A stretch of DNA of 64,000 nt from Streptomyces sp. NBC_01551 (lineage in GTDB: Bacteria > Actinomycetota > Actinomycetes > Streptomycetales > Streptomycetaceae). A program made the position numbers and the translations under genes. Every line of letters begins with the position of its first letter. The stretch's first letter is position 1. The stretch covers positions 4,583,501 through 4,647,500 of the forward strand of contig NZ_JAPEPX010000001.1 in assembly GCF_026339935.1 (NCBI RefSeq), given 5' to 3'. Below the pieces are notes generated by a model, which saw only the letters and a list, made by a program, of their open reading frames with translations, had not been told where the DNA came from and did no database searches. Below are positions 46,277 through 54,806 of this stretch, piece after piece.

Positions 46277-47107
46277 TCACAGGCCGAGGCGCCGCTGCAG
46301 GTCACCCAGCTGTCCGGGCATCCGCGGAACGCCCAGCTGGCCACCCTGGCCACCCTGGCCGCCGTGGCCACCGCCGTACCCGGCACCCGGGACCCCGGCG
46401 GACTCCGCGCCCCCGACGGCGCCGATCGCCTGCTCCGCCATCAGCATCTCCGAGGACTGGAGCAGGACCGTCCCCGCGCCCACGAACTCGAACTGGTGCT
46501 CCTCGCCCGAGTTGCCGCCGATGCCCGTCAGCGAGCGCAGGCCGCCCATCACTCCCGTCATGTAGCCGTGGTCGTAGTGGTGGCACGGCGAAGGGCAGTC
46601 GGCCCAGCCCACCAGCGCCTGCGGGTCCACGCGCAGCGGAGGCTCCATGAACACCACTGGTCCGTTGGACGCCGCCACGAACTTTCCGGTTCCGATCAGC
46701 GTCAGGAAGCCCGGCACGATGGACTGCTTCAGCGCCAGCGTCGGCTGGTAGGCCAGCAGGTTGCCCGACCGGATCGTCAGGTTCCCATTGTCCAGGTCGT
46801 ACGAGTTCACGTCGAACGCGCGGTCGGCCAGCAGCATCTTGCCCTGGCCCTCGGCCACCACCCAGTCGGCGGCGTGCATCGGCGAGTGGAAGCTGGTGCG
46901 CAGCAGCCGGTCGAAGCGGCCGTTGCCCACGCCGTTGAACTCGATGCGCCCGTAGTACGAGATCATCTTGCCCTTCTGCAGGAACCACTGGCTCCCCTTG
47001 AGCTCCACGCAGAAGGTGTACGGGTTCACGTTGTCGTCGGAGGGCAGGGAGTACGGGTCGAACACGGTCGGGCCGCCAGGCCCACCGGGCACGGGTCCAA
47101 AATTCAC
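46277..47107 (-). CDS. AIM24-family protein, third of three
   Basis: 276 residues: an AIM24/TerD-like beta-sandwich fold of unknown function (KMISYYGRIEFNGVGNG, LLAYQPTLALKQSIVPG, GEEHQFEFVGAGTVLLQSSE). A C-terminal Gly/Gln-rich tail (about 230-265) is unique to this copy. The GTG start overlaps the preceding stop (GTGA), so the three copies are translated as a unit. Confidence 0.85.
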   Translation of the reverse strand: MNFGPVPGGPGGPTVFDPYSLPSDDNVNPYTFCVELKGSQWFLQKGKMISYYGRIEFNGVGNGRFDRLLRTSFHSPMHAADWVVAEGQGKMLLADRAFDVNSYDLDNGNLTIRSGNLLAYQPTLALKQSIVPGFLTLIGTGKFVAASNGPVVFMEPPLRVDPQALVGWADCPSPCHHYDHGYMTGVMGGLRSLTGIGGNSGEEHQFEFVGAGTVLLQSSEMLMAEQAIGAVGGAESAGVPGAGYGGGHGGQGGQGGQLGVPRMPGQLGDLQRRLGL

Positions 47108-47754
47108 AGCTTCTCCTCCGAGGCCTGCACGTACACGGCGCCCTGGCCGGACAGCTCCAGCTGGAACGCCTCACCCGAACCGCGTCCCACCATGTCCCGC
47201 CAGCCGAGCGCGGCGGAGAGCTTGTTGCGGACCTCGCCGTGGTGGGCGACGTACGCCTGCGGGTCCACGTGCACCGGGCGCTGGGGGGTGATGGGGAGTT
47301 CGATGACCCCGCCGTGGGCCATCACGGCGACCGAGCCGTGGCCCTTGAGGGTCGTGGTGAACAGGCCCTGGCCGGTCACCTGGCCACGCACCATGCCCAT
47401 GACACCGCCCTGCGAGCCCATGAACATCGTGCCCTGCTGGAGGGTGCCGTCGAAGGCCAGCAGCCGGTCGGCCTCGACGTAGAGCGTCTCGCCGGTCAGG
47501 CTGATCACCTGGATGTGGTGGCCGCCGTGGCCGAACATCACGGTGCCGCTGCCCTCGACCGTCATCAGCGGGGTCTGCTCGTTCGCCACCCGGCGGCCGA
47601 TCATGCCCATCACCCCGCCCTGACCGCCCGTCAGGCTCGGGGTGAAGGAGACGTCGCCGCGGTACGCGAGCATCGCGCCGCGCTGGCTGTACATCTTCTG
47701 CCCCGGGATCACCTGGGCCTCGACCATTTTGGAGTTGATCTCGCGGAACGGCAT
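47104..47754 (-). CDS. AIM24-family protein, second of three
   Basis: 216 residues. Repeated short hydrophobic beta-strands with Gly turns: MLAYRGDVSFTPSLTGGQGGVMGM, LYVEADRLLAFDGTLQQGTMFMG, GLFTTTLKGHGSVAVMAHGG, RGSGEAFQLELSGQGAVYVQASE. The ATG at 47754 shares one base with the upstream stop (TGATG). Clearly paralogous to the first copy. Confidence 0.87.
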   Translation of the reverse strand: MPFREINSKMVEAQVIPGQKMYSQRGAMLAYRGDVSFTPSLTGGQGGVMGMIGRRVANEQTPLMTVEGSGTVMFGHGGHHIQVISLTGETLYVEADRLLAFDGTLQQGTMFMGSQGGVMGMVRGQVTGQGLFTTTLKGHGSVAVMAHGGVIELPITPQRPVHVDPQAYVAHHGEVRNKLSAALGWRDMVGRGSGEAFQLELSGQGAVYVQASEEKL

Positions 47755-48392
47755 CAGACGTCGCCCCCGATGGTGTTGCGCTCGCTGGGCTGCACGTACA
47801 CCAGGCCCTCGCCCTCGAAGCGGATCTGGAACGCCTCGCCGGAGCCCTCGCCGATCAGCGTGCGGAAGTTCACGCCGGACTGGAAGGACTGCTGGAGGTT
47901 GCCGGTGTGCGCGATGTACGCCCCCGGGTCGACGGAGAGCGGGTACTGGGCGCTGACGCGCAGCACCACCGCCGGGCCGTCCGACATGATCGCCGCCTGC
48001 CCGGTGCCCTCGACGGTCGTGGTGAACAGGCCGTTGCCCGTCGCCCCGCCGCGCAGGCCGGTGAAGGTGGTGCCGGTGCGCAGCCCCGCGTCGGTGCACA
48101 GCAGGTTGCTGGACTCCACGTAGAGCTTCTCGCCGCGCAGGTCGACGAGGTTGATCTCGCTCGCGCGGTCGGCGAAGAAGCAGGTGCCGTGCCCCTGCAC
48201 TTCCATCACGGTCATCTGCTCGCCGGTCAGCCGGCGGGTCACCATGCCGCGGAGGCCTTCGCCACCGCCGGTCATCTTCTTGAAGGCCATCTGTCCGTCG
48301 TACGCGACCATGGAGCCGTTCTTCGCTTTCACGGCGTCCCCGGTCAGGTCGACGGCGAGCACCTTGCTGCCTTTAAGTCGGAACTGAGCCAC
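47754..48392 (-). CDS. AIM24-family protein, first of three
   Basis: 212 residues, same fold and motifs as the next gene (MVAYDGQMAFKKMTGGGEG, LYVESSNLLCTDAGLRTGTTF, NGLFTTTVEGTGQAAIM, GEGSGEAFQIRFEGEGLVYVQPSE). It is the first gene of the triplet, divergent from a DUF3817 gene. The mitochondrial namesake affects cristae organisation; the bacterial role is not established. Confidence 0.87.
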   Translation of the reverse strand: MAQFRLKGSKVLAVDLTGDAVKAKNGSMVAYDGQMAFKKMTGGGEGLRGMVTRRLTGEQMTVMEVQGHGTCFFADRASEINLVDLRGEKLYVESSNLLCTDAGLRTGTTFTGLRGGATGNGLFTTTVEGTGQAAIMSDGPAVVLRVSAQYPLSVDPGAYIAHTGNLQQSFQSGVNFRTLIGEGSGEAFQIRFEGEGLVYVQPSERNTIGGDV

Positions 48393-48527
48393 GGGATGAC
48401 GTTATCGGCAGCGGGCGGCCCCGAACAGGGCCTCGTGGCCGATATGCGCCACACTCGGGCACCAACGGCCGTGCCGGGCCCCCTTCCGCGGCCCCGCCGG
48501 CCACCGCGCGCGCCGACCGGGACCCGG

Positions 48528-48547
48528 GTCAAGATCCCGCAAAGCGG
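48528..48547 (+). promoter_or_regulatory. Promoter motif shared by the two DUF3817 genes (copy 1)
   Basis: GTCAAGATCCCGCAAAGCGG matches 54122-54141 at 18 of 20 bases. It lies 46 bases before the GTG of the first DUF3817 gene. GTCAAG probably serves as the -35 region; the following TGAGACACT could contain the -10 box. Confidence 0.45.
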
Positions 48548-48592
48548 CTGAGACACTGGAACGGACCTCCAGCCCCGTCCCGAAGGTTCCAC

Positions 48593-48937
48593 GTGGACAT
48601 CAAGACCGCCTCCGCCCTGCACCGGCTGCGCCTCATCTCCGTTCCGGAGGCGCTCTCCTTCCCGGCCCTGCTGATCTTCGGTTCGCTGCTGAGCCGGATC
48701 TCGGACGTCGACTACCTGATGATGCCGCTGGGGGCCCTGCACGGGGTCCTGTTCGTCATCTACGTGGTCTTCCTGCTGGATGTCTGGAACCGGGCCAAGT
48801 GGCCGCTGAAGAAGGCGGCCCTGTTCTTCGTCCTGGCGCTGGTGCCGTTCGGCGGCCTCTACGGCGACAAGCTGCTCAAGCGCGAAGAGGCGGACAGCGT
48901 CATCGCGGCCCGCGCGCGCGAGGCGGCCGAAGCGTGA
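48593..48937 (+). CDS. DUF3817 membrane protein (copy 1)
   Basis: 114 residues with three membrane helices (about 17-36, 43-62 and 72-90). The family signature [26 protein letters not shown] is present. Function unknown. The start is GTG at 48593 with GAAGG upstream. Its stop overlaps the next gene as GTGA. A paralogue lies at 54,160. Confidence 0.85.
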   Translation: MDIKTASALHRLRLISVPEALSFPALLIFGSLLSRISDVDYLMMPLGALHGVLFVIYVVFLLDVWNRAKWPLKKAALFFVLALVPFGGLYGDKLLKREEADSVIAARAREAAEA

Positions 48938-49230
48938 TCGTCGCGTTCTCGGTGACCCCGCTGGGGGTCGGTGAAGAGGTCGGCGAGTACGTGGCCGCCG
49001 CGGTCCGCGTCGTGCGCGAGTCGGGTCTCCCGAACCGCACCGACGCCATGTTCACCACGATCGAGGGCGAGTGGGACGAGGTGATGGACGTGGTCAAGCG
49101 TGCCGTCGCCGCGGTGGAGGAGCGCGCGCCGCGGGTCTCCTTCATCCTGAAGGCGGACATCCGCCCGGGCGTCTCCGACGGCATGACGTCCAAGATCGAG
49201 ACGGTCGAACGCCACCTGGCCGGAGGCTGA
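48934..49230 (+). CDS. MTH1187/YkoF-family thiamine-binding protein
   Basis: 98 residues with the ferredoxin-like fold of the family: [30 protein letters not shown] at the N-terminus and [17 protein letters not shown] in the middle. Members bind thiamine or related pyrimidines. The GTG start overlaps the DUF3817 stop, so they are co-translated. Confidence 0.87.
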   Translation: MIVAFSVTPLGVGEEVGEYVAAAVRVVRESGLPNRTDAMFTTIEGEWDEVMDVVKRAVAAVEERAPRVSFILKADIRPGVSDGMTSKIETVERHLAGG

Positions 49231-49263
49231 CGCAGTCACGGCACGCCGGCCGGGCGCCGTCCC

Positions 49264-50490
49264 TCACGCCGGCAACACCCACGCCGCCGCGAGGGCCGGC
49301 CCGAAGGCGCCGCCCAGTTGGTAGCAGAGCGTGAAGAGGCCGATCGCGGTGGGGCGCCCGCCCTCGGGCGCGGTCGACGCGGCGTGCGTCGAGAGGACGG
49401 CGTTCGCCGCGGCCGCGGTGAAGACCCCCGTGGCGAGGGCGGCGAGCAGCAGCGGGCCCGACGAGACGAACGCCGCGAGCAGCGCGGCCAGCGTGCCCGC
49501 GCCGACCAGGACCGTCCGTACGGCCACCCGACCGATCCGCGCCGAGGCCGCGGCCAGCAGCCAGGACAGCGCGGACCCGGCGAGCAGCGCCAGCAGTTGG
49601 CCCGCCCCGGCCGCGCCGCGCTCCCAGCCCGCGCGGTCGGCGAGCAGCCGTGACACGGAGAACAGCACGGTGAAGTAGGACGTCGACAGGGTCAGGGCCA
49701 GCAGCGCGGAGCCGACGAACAGCGGCGTACGGAGCAGCCCGGCGGGGACGAACCCCTCGGGCCTCCTGCGTACGTGCAGCGCGAGCGCCGTCGCGGTGAC
49801 GGCGGCCCCGCCGAGCGCGGGCAGCGGCGCCGCCGGCAGCAGGACCAGGGCCGTGGCCAGCGCGGTCAGCAACCCGGCGCCCCGTACGTCGAACCGGCCC
49901 TCGGCGGGCAGCGGCGCCTTCGCGTACCGGCTCACCGCCGGGACCGCGAGCAGCGCGAGCACCGACACCGCGAGCGCGAGCCGCCAGGAGGCGGCCTGTG
50001 ACAGCCGCGCCCCGAGCAGCGGGCCGACCGCGCCGACCATGCCGAACCCGGCGGTGATGACGCCCATCCGGCGGGCGGTGCCGGCGAGGCTCATCGCGCA
50101 GGCGGCCAGCCCGGCGCCACCCGCGGCCTGCCCGGCCCGGCCGGCGAGGGTGAGCGGCAGCCACGGGGAGACGGCGACCAGCGCCGTGCCCGCCAGGACC
50201 AACGCGGTGCACAGCCGCAGCGTGGTCCGCAGGCCGCGCCGCCTCAGCAGCCCGGCGAGCAGCGGGGTGCTGACGGCGACGGCCCAGCCGAAGGCGGTGA
50301 CCAGCCAGCCCGCCGCGGCGGCGCCCGCCCCGAACGAGCGGGCCATGTCCGGGAGGATCAGCACCGGCGCGTTGGCCCCGGCGGCGAGCGGGGTGGCGAG
50401 CAGGGCCAGCCAGTGGACGGGGACGGGGCCCGGCCGCGCGGCGACGGGCCGGGTGCTCGCGCGGACGGCACTGATCGTGGGCAGGGGCAT
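49264..50490 (-). CDS. MFS transporter, probable drug efflux
   Basis: 408 residues with about twelve membrane helices. MFS motif A-like GLLRRRGLRTTLR lies between helices 2 and 3, and helix 5 carries GMVGAVGPLLGA, resembling drug-antiporter motif C. The ATG at 50490 is used. It is divergent from a MarR regulator, with three operator-like sites in the shared region, so the substrate probably controls its own export. Confidence 0.87.
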   Translation of the reverse strand: MPLPTISAVRASTRPVAARPGPVPVHWLALLATPLAAGANAPVLILPDMARSFGAGAAAAGWLVTAFGWAVAVSTPLLAGLLRRRGLRTTLRLCTALVLAGTALVAVSPWLPLTLAGRAGQAAGGAGLAACAMSLAGTARRMGVITAGFGMVGAVGPLLGARLSQAASWRLALAVSVLALLAVPAVSRYAKAPLPAEGRFDVRGAGLLTALATALVLLPAAPLPALGGAAVTATALALHVRRRPEGFVPAGLLRTPLFVGSALLALTLSTSYFTVLFSVSRLLADRAGWERGAAGAGQLLALLAGSALSWLLAAASARIGRVAVRTVLVGAGTLAALLAAFVSSGPLLLAALATGVFTAAAANAVLSTHAASTAPEGGRPTAIGLFTLCYQLGGAFGPALAAAWVLPA

Positions 50491-50525
50491 GCGGCGTCGC
50501 TCCGATTCATCTCAGAACTCAGAAT

Positions 50526-50582
50526 CTCAACGTTGAGATAAAACAACGCCATTACCTCAACGTCAAGTGTCTTAACGTTGAG
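50526..50582. promoter_or_regulatory. Three MarR operators between the MFS and MarR genes
   Basis: CTCAACGTTGAG (50526-50537), CTCAACGTCAAG (50556-50567) and CTTAACGTTGAG (50571-50582) are near-identical 12-bp palindromes with centres 30 and 15 bases apart. The first extends to a perfect 16-bp palindrome (50524-50539). The outer halves of the last two form a 13-bp inverted repeat (50551-50563 with 50575-50587). Confidence 0.8.
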
Positions 50583-50635
50583 GTAATCTTCGTGAGGTCG
50601 GCGGGCACGCGTACGGAACGGGAGTGGTGAGCCGG

Positions 50636-51136
50636 ATGAGCGACATGGTGGAGGCGATCCTCGGCCAGTGGACGGCCGAGCGTCCCGATCTGACCGAGGA
50701 CCTGTGGCCCATCGAGACGCTGGCCCGCGTGCAGCGGATGAACCGGATCATCGAGAAGGGGCTCAAGGCCTTCGCCGCCGAACGCGGCCTGGAGGTCGGG
50801 GAGTTCGACGTACTGGCCACCCTGCGCCGGTCGGGTCCCCCGTACGCCCTCACCGCGGGCGCCCTCATCGGCGCCGCCATGGTCACCTCCGGCGCGATCA
50901 CCCATCGCATCGACCGCATGGAGGCCAAGGGCCTGGTCGAGCGGGTCCGCGACGAGGGCGACCGGCGCTCGGTGCTGATCCGGCTGACGGATCGCGGCCG
51001 CGAGGTCATGGAGGAGCTGATGGACGCGCACCTGCGCCACTACGCCGAACTCCTCGCCCCGCTCGACCGCGAGACCTGCGCCACCGTCGCCACCGCCCTG
51101 CGCACCCTGCTGGAGGCGCACGGCGACAAGCCGTAG
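50636..51136 (+). CDS. MarR-family regulator of the divergent MFS gene
   Basis: 166 residues with a winged helix (EFDVLATLRRSG, TAGALIGAAMVTSGAITHRIDRMEAKGLVERVRDEGDRRSVLI). It probably represses itself and the transporter through the three palindromes upstream. The ATG at 50636 is preferred; GTGs at 50624 and 50627 are in frame but too close to the GGGAG. Confidence 0.88.
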   Translation: MSDMVEAILGQWTAERPDLTEDLWPIETLARVQRMNRIIEKGLKAFAAERGLEVGEFDVLATLRRSGPPYALTAGALIGAAMVTSGAITHRIDRMEAKGLVERVRDEGDRRSVLIRLTDRGREVMEELMDAHLRHYAELLAPLDRETCATVATALRTLLEAHGDKP

Positions 51137-51166
51137 CCCCGGGGGCTCTGCCGCGCGGGGCTACGG
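51131..51166. terminator. Bidirectional terminator overlapping two stop codons
   Basis: CCGTAGCCCCG (51131-51141) pairs perfectly with CGGGGCTACGG (51156-51166). The stem contains the TAG stops of both convergent genes. Confidence 0.75.
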
Positions 51167-52159
51167 CTCGAAGGTCCCCGTCGTCAGTGCGATCGCCAGC
51201 GGAGTGCGCTCGTAGTGGATCTGGTGCCCGTGCCGGGCCGAGATGAGCAGGCCCGCCCCGTGCAGGGCCTTCAGGTGTGCCGACACCGTGGACGGGGCCA
51301 GCCCCAGCCGGTGCGCGAGGGCCGTCGTCGAGGCCGGCTCCGTCAGGGCGCACAGCACGTCGGCGCGGGCCCGCCCCAGCAGCCGGGCCAGCGCCTGCGG
51401 GGTCGGGCCGGCCGAGGCCGTCCACAGCGCGCCGATGCCCCGGGCCGGGTAGACGAGCGTCGGCTGCCAGGGCGGGTCGTAGCCGCCGACCACCTCCGGC
51501 CAGACGAACGCGCTCGGCATCAGCAGCAACCCCTGCCCGTCCAGGGAGCGGTCGTGGTGGGTCGGGCGCCGGATGGTCAGCGTGCCGTCGCACCAGCCGA
51601 GGTCCGGGTGGAGGCCGTCGAACAGCGCCTCCAGGCCGCCCGCCGCCAGCCGGCGCGAGTGGAACAGGACGTCCGCCTCCAGCAGCCCGCGCAGCCGCGG
51701 CCAGTGCGGGGCGATCAGGGCGGCCCACGCCTGCTCGTACAGGTCGGCCAACTCCCGTACCGCACGGGCCGGATCCGCGAGCATCCGCTGCCCGATGTCG
51801 CTCTCCAGGGCGCCCGGGGTGCACACGAGCGCGCGCCGCAGGTCCTCGCGCACGGCCTCCGGATCGGCGGCGCAGGCGCCCCGTACCCGGGTCAGCTCCT
51901 CCTCCAGCGTGACCGAGGGCCCCAGCGGCGGCGGGCTCAGGAAGTCCGGGTTGTGCCCGCTGCGCGGCATCAGCAGCCACAGCGGTCGCAGGTCCAGCCC
52001 GTCGGCGGCCGCCCGGATCTGCCGCAGCCAGGGCAGGTGGTACGCCTGCCGGTGCGGGCGCTGGAGGGTCCGCACCGCCTCCTGGGTCTCCCAGCGCGGG
52101 GAGATGGCGAACCGGCAGCGCAGCAGGTCACCCGGCCCGAACCGGAAGTGGAACCCCAT
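51161..52159 (-). CDS. ArsR-type winged-helix regulator with DUF5937-like N-terminus
   Basis: 332 residues. The first 240 are a helical domain (FRFGPGDLLRCRFAISPRWE) of the type seen in a Streptomyces regulator family. The C-terminal 80 are a winged helix (ARADVLCALTEPASTTALAHRLGLAPSTVSAHLKALHGAGLL). The ATG at 52159 follows GGGGAG. It is divergent from an MFS exporter, its likely target. Confidence 0.85.
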   Translation of the reverse strand: MGFHFRFGPGDLLRCRFAISPRWETQEAVRTLQRPHRQAYHLPWLRQIRAAADGLDLRPLWLLMPRSGHNPDFLSPPPLGPSVTLEEELTRVRGACAADPEAVREDLRRALVCTPGALESDIGQRMLADPARAVRELADLYEQAWAALIAPHWPRLRGLLEADVLFHSRRLAAGGLEALFDGLHPDLGWCDGTLTIRRPTHHDRSLDGQGLLLMPSAFVWPEVVGGYDPPWQPTLVYPARGIGALWTASAGPTPQALARLLGRARADVLCALTEPASTTALAHRLGLAPSTVSAHLKALHGAGLLISARHGHQIHYERTPLAIALTTGTFEP

Positions 52160-52252
52160 CGGCGCGCGCTCCCCGCTCTCCCGCCGTCCGGATGATTCGG
52201 ACCTGGCCGAATCTCTGTCGCCCGCCACCGTAGCCCGCCCAGGCTGTGCGGC

Positions 52253-53536
52253 ATGTCAACCGTCAACCAGGCGCAGGACCAGGTGCAGGCGCAGACCCAA
52301 GCCCCCGGCGCCGCCGGCTACCGCACGGTGTTCCGGATCCGGGAGTTCCGGGCCGTCTTCGCCGCGCACCTGCTGTCCGTACTCGGCGTCGTCATCGCCG
52401 AGATCTCCCTCACCGTCCTCGTCTACCGCCTCACCGGCTCACCCCTGATGAGCGCGCTCACCTTCGCCCTCGGCTTCCTCCCCTACGCCCTCGGCGGCAC
52501 CCTGCTCGCAGGGATCGCCGACCGGTACCCCGCCCGCCGCGTGCTCGTCACCTGCGACCTCGTCTGCGCCGCCTGCGCCGCCGCGATGGTCCTGCCGGGC
52601 ACCCCGGTCGCGGGGATCCTCGTCCTGCGGTGCGCCATGGCCTTCGTCGCCCCGCTGTTCCAGGGCACCCGCGCCGCCTCCCTCGCCGACATCCTCGGCT
52701 CCGGCGACCCCTTCGTCCTCGGCCGCTCGCTGCTGCGCATGGTGGCCCAGAGCGCCCAGCTCATCGGCTTCGGGCTCGGCGGACTGCTGCTCACCGTCCT
52801 CGCACCGCGCGGAGCGATCGCCCTCACCGCCGCCGGATTCCTCGGCTCCGCGCTGCTGCTGAGGCTCGGCACCCGGGCCCGGCCCGCCCGGGTGGTGGCG
52901 GCCGCCGCCCGGATGTCCGTACGGACGGGCTTGCGGGCCGTGCTCGGGGACCGCCGGATGCGGGCGCTCACCCTGCTGTTCTGGCTGCCGCCCCTCTTCG
53001 TCGTCGTCCCGGAGGCGCTGCTCGCCCCGTACGCCGACGGCATCGGCGCCGGCACCGTCGCGCTCGGGCTGCTGATGTGCGCGCAGCCCGTCGGCGCCAT
53101 CGCGGGTGAACTCTGGGCGGGATCCGCGCTCACCGCCCGAACGCGTACACGGATCGTGATCCCGCTCGCCACCGCCGGACTGCTGCCGCTGCTCGTCTAC
53201 GCGGTCCGGCCGGGGGTGCCGGTCCTGCTCGGCACGCTGCTGGTCACGGGGCTCGCCCACGCGTACACCCTCGGGCTCGACCAGATGTACGTGGACGCCG
53301 TCCCCGAGGAACTGCGCGGCCGGGCGATGACCCTGCTCAGCACCGGCCTGATGACCTTCCAGGGCGTCGGCATGGCGCTGGCGGGCCTCGCCGCCGAGTT
53401 CGTCCCCGTCCACGTGGTCGTCACGGCGGCCGCGCTCCTCGGCACGGCGGTCGTCGCGCTGCTGTTCACCGAACTGCGGATCGCGGCCCGGCGGTCGCCC
53501 GATTCGAGGGATGAGACGGGGCTCCCCGCCAAATGA
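52253..53536 (+). CDS. MFS transporter (macrolide-efflux-like)
   Basis: 427 residues with twelve membrane helices; the N-terminal half has the pattern of MFS_3/enterobactin-exporter proteins (GIADRYPARRVLVTCDL, then FLGSALLLR). The ATG at 52253 lies 93 bases from the divergent regulator start, leaving a short shared promoter region. Substrate not identifiable. Confidence 0.87.
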   Translation: MSTVNQAQDQVQAQTQAPGAAGYRTVFRIREFRAVFAAHLLSVLGVVIAEISLTVLVYRLTGSPLMSALTFALGFLPYALGGTLLAGIADRYPARRVLVTCDLVCAACAAAMVLPGTPVAGILVLRCAMAFVAPLFQGTRAASLADILGSGDPFVLGRSLLRMVAQSAQLIGFGLGGLLLTVLAPRGAIALTAAGFLGSALLLRLGTRARPARVVAAAARMSVRTGLRAVLGDRRMRALTLLFWLPPLFVVVPEALLAPYADGIGAGTVALGLLMCAQPVGAIAGELWAGSALTARTRTRIVIPLATAGLLPLLVYAVRPGVPVLLGTLLVTGLAHAYTLGLDQMYVDAVPEELRGRAMTLLSTGLMTFQGVGMALAGLAAEFVPVHVVVTAAALLGTAVVALLFTELRIAARRSPDSRDETGLPAK

Positions 53537-53557
53537 CCGCCCGGTAGGGTCTGATGC

Positions 53558-54067
53558 GTGCCCAAGCCGCTCAGTCTCCCCTTCGACCCCATCGCCCGCG
53601 CCGACGAGCTCTGGCAGCAGCGCTGGGGGCCGGTGCCCTCGATGGCCGCCATCACCTCGATCATGCGCGCGCACCAGATCCTGCTCGCCGAGGTCGACGC
53701 GGTCGTCAAACCGTACGGACTGACCTTCGCGCGGTACGAGGCGCTGGTGCTGCTCACCTTCTCCAAGGCCGGTGAGCTGCCGATGTCGAAGATCGGCGAG
53801 CGCCTGATGGTGCACCCGACCTCGGTGACGAACACGGTGGACCGGCTGGTCCGCTCCGGCCTCGTCGACAAGCGCCCCAACCCGAACGACGGGCGCGGCA
53901 CCCTGGCCTCCATCACGGACAAGGGCCGCGAGGTGGTCGAGGCGGCCACCAAGGACCTGATGGAGATCGACTTCGGGCTCGGTGCGTACGACGAGGAGGA
54001 GTGCGCGGAGATCTTCGCGCTCCTGCGCCCCCTGCGGGTGGCCGCCGCCGACTTCGAGGAGAAGTAG
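53558..54067 (+). CDS. MarR-family regulator, AbsC-like
   Basis: 169 residues: winged helix with LTFARYEALVLLTFSKAGELPMSKIGERLMVHPTSVTNTVDRLVRSGLVDKRPNPNDGRG. By gene neighbourhood it corresponds to S. coelicolor absC, a MarR regulator tied to zinc and antibiotic production (from memory). The start is GTG at 53558. The following DUF3817 gene has its own promoter. Confidence 0.87.
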   Translation: MPKPLSLPFDPIARADELWQQRWGPVPSMAAITSIMRAHQILLAEVDAVVKPYGLTFARYEALVLLTFSKAGELPMSKIGERLMVHPTSVTNTVDRLVRSGLVDKRPNPNDGRGTLASITDKGREVVEAATKDLMEIDFGLGAYDEEECAEIFALLRPLRVAAADFEEK

Positions 54068-54121
54068 CGGGAGCGGGAGAGGTGGGGGAGCGGCCGAGCA
54101 GCCGAAGTCACCCGGCCCCAC

Positions 54122-54152
54122 GTCAAGATCGCGCAAAACGGACGGCTAGGCT
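54122..54152 (+). promoter_or_regulatory. Promoter of the second DUF3817 gene, probably leaderless
   Basis: GTCAAGATCGCGCAAAACGG (54122-54141) is the copy of the 48528 motif. TAGGCT (54147-54152) is a good -10 box. It ends seven bases before the ATG, so transcription would start at or next to the start codon, giving a leaderless mRNA. Confidence 0.6.
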
Positions 54153-54159
54153 CGTTCGC

Positions 54160-54489
54160 ATGAAACGAAGCGTGCTGACCCGCTACCGCGTCATGGCCTA
54201 CGTGACGGCGGTCATGCTCCTGATCCTCTGTGCCTGCATGGTGGCGAAGTACGGCTTCGACACCGGCGCCGACCTGACCTTCGCGGTCTCGCAGGCCCAC
54301 GGTGTGCTGTTCATGATCTACCTGGTGTTCGCCTTCGACCTGGGCTCCAAGGCGAAGTGGCCGTTCGGCAAGCTCCTGTGGGTCCTCCTGTCGGGCACGA
54401 TCCCGCTGGCCGCCTTCTTCGTCGAGCGCACGATCCGCGCCGAGGTCGAGCCGCTCGTCGAGGGCGGCCTGGCCACCGCCAAGGCCTGA
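54160..54489 (+). CDS. DUF3817 membrane protein (copy 2)
   Basis: 109 residues with three membrane helices (about 10-29, 40-60 and 70-88) and the family signature AHGVLFMIYLVFAFDLGSKAKWPFGK. Paralogue of the gene at 48,593; both follow the same promoter motif. The ATG at 54160 has no ribosome site but sits at the predicted transcription start. Confidence 0.85.
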   Translation: MKRSVLTRYRVMAYVTAVMLLILCACMVAKYGFDTGADLTFAVSQAHGVLFMIYLVFAFDLGSKAKWPFGKLLWVLLSGTIPLAAFFVERTIRAEVEPLVEGGLATAKA

Positions 54490-54518
54490 CCCCTCAGCCC
54501 TCCCCGGGCACTCCCACC

Positions 54519-54548
54519 CGAAGCCCGTCGCAGCAGCGGCGGGCTTCG
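54519..54548 (+). terminator. Terminator after the second DUF3817 gene
   Basis: CGAAGCCCG (54519-54527) pairs with CGGGCTTCG (54540-54548), 30 bases beyond the stop. The remaining 258 bases before the next gene hold GC-rich palindromes but no identifiable gene; they are presumably the leader of the wall-hydrolase gene. Confidence 0.7.
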
Positions 54549-54806
54549 TCGTGTTCGAGCTCAGCAGGGCTGGACGGCTTGGGCCAGGACCGGATTCGGC
54601 CAGTGGGAAGGCCTGGATCCGCCCCCGATCGACGGCGAAGATCTTCACATCGGCAGCGAGGAGCGGCCGAGGGAACCGGGACCGGCGCCACCGCGGGGCG
54701 CCCCTGGATCCGTGGTCCGGGGCACGTGTGACCGGGCCGCTCGGGGCTCCGTAGAGCCCACCGCTCCGCCTTCCCACCACTCGTGCTCAACCTTCGGGGG
54801 TTCCTC

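Noticed and set aside
54549..54806. A c-di-AMP (ydaO-type) riboswitch before the Rpf-like gene
   Set aside because: Such switches precede some Streptomyces rpf genes, and a GGGAACCGGGACC stretch looked suggestive. The other conserved boxes, such as the GGGTGAATC part, are not present in the right order.
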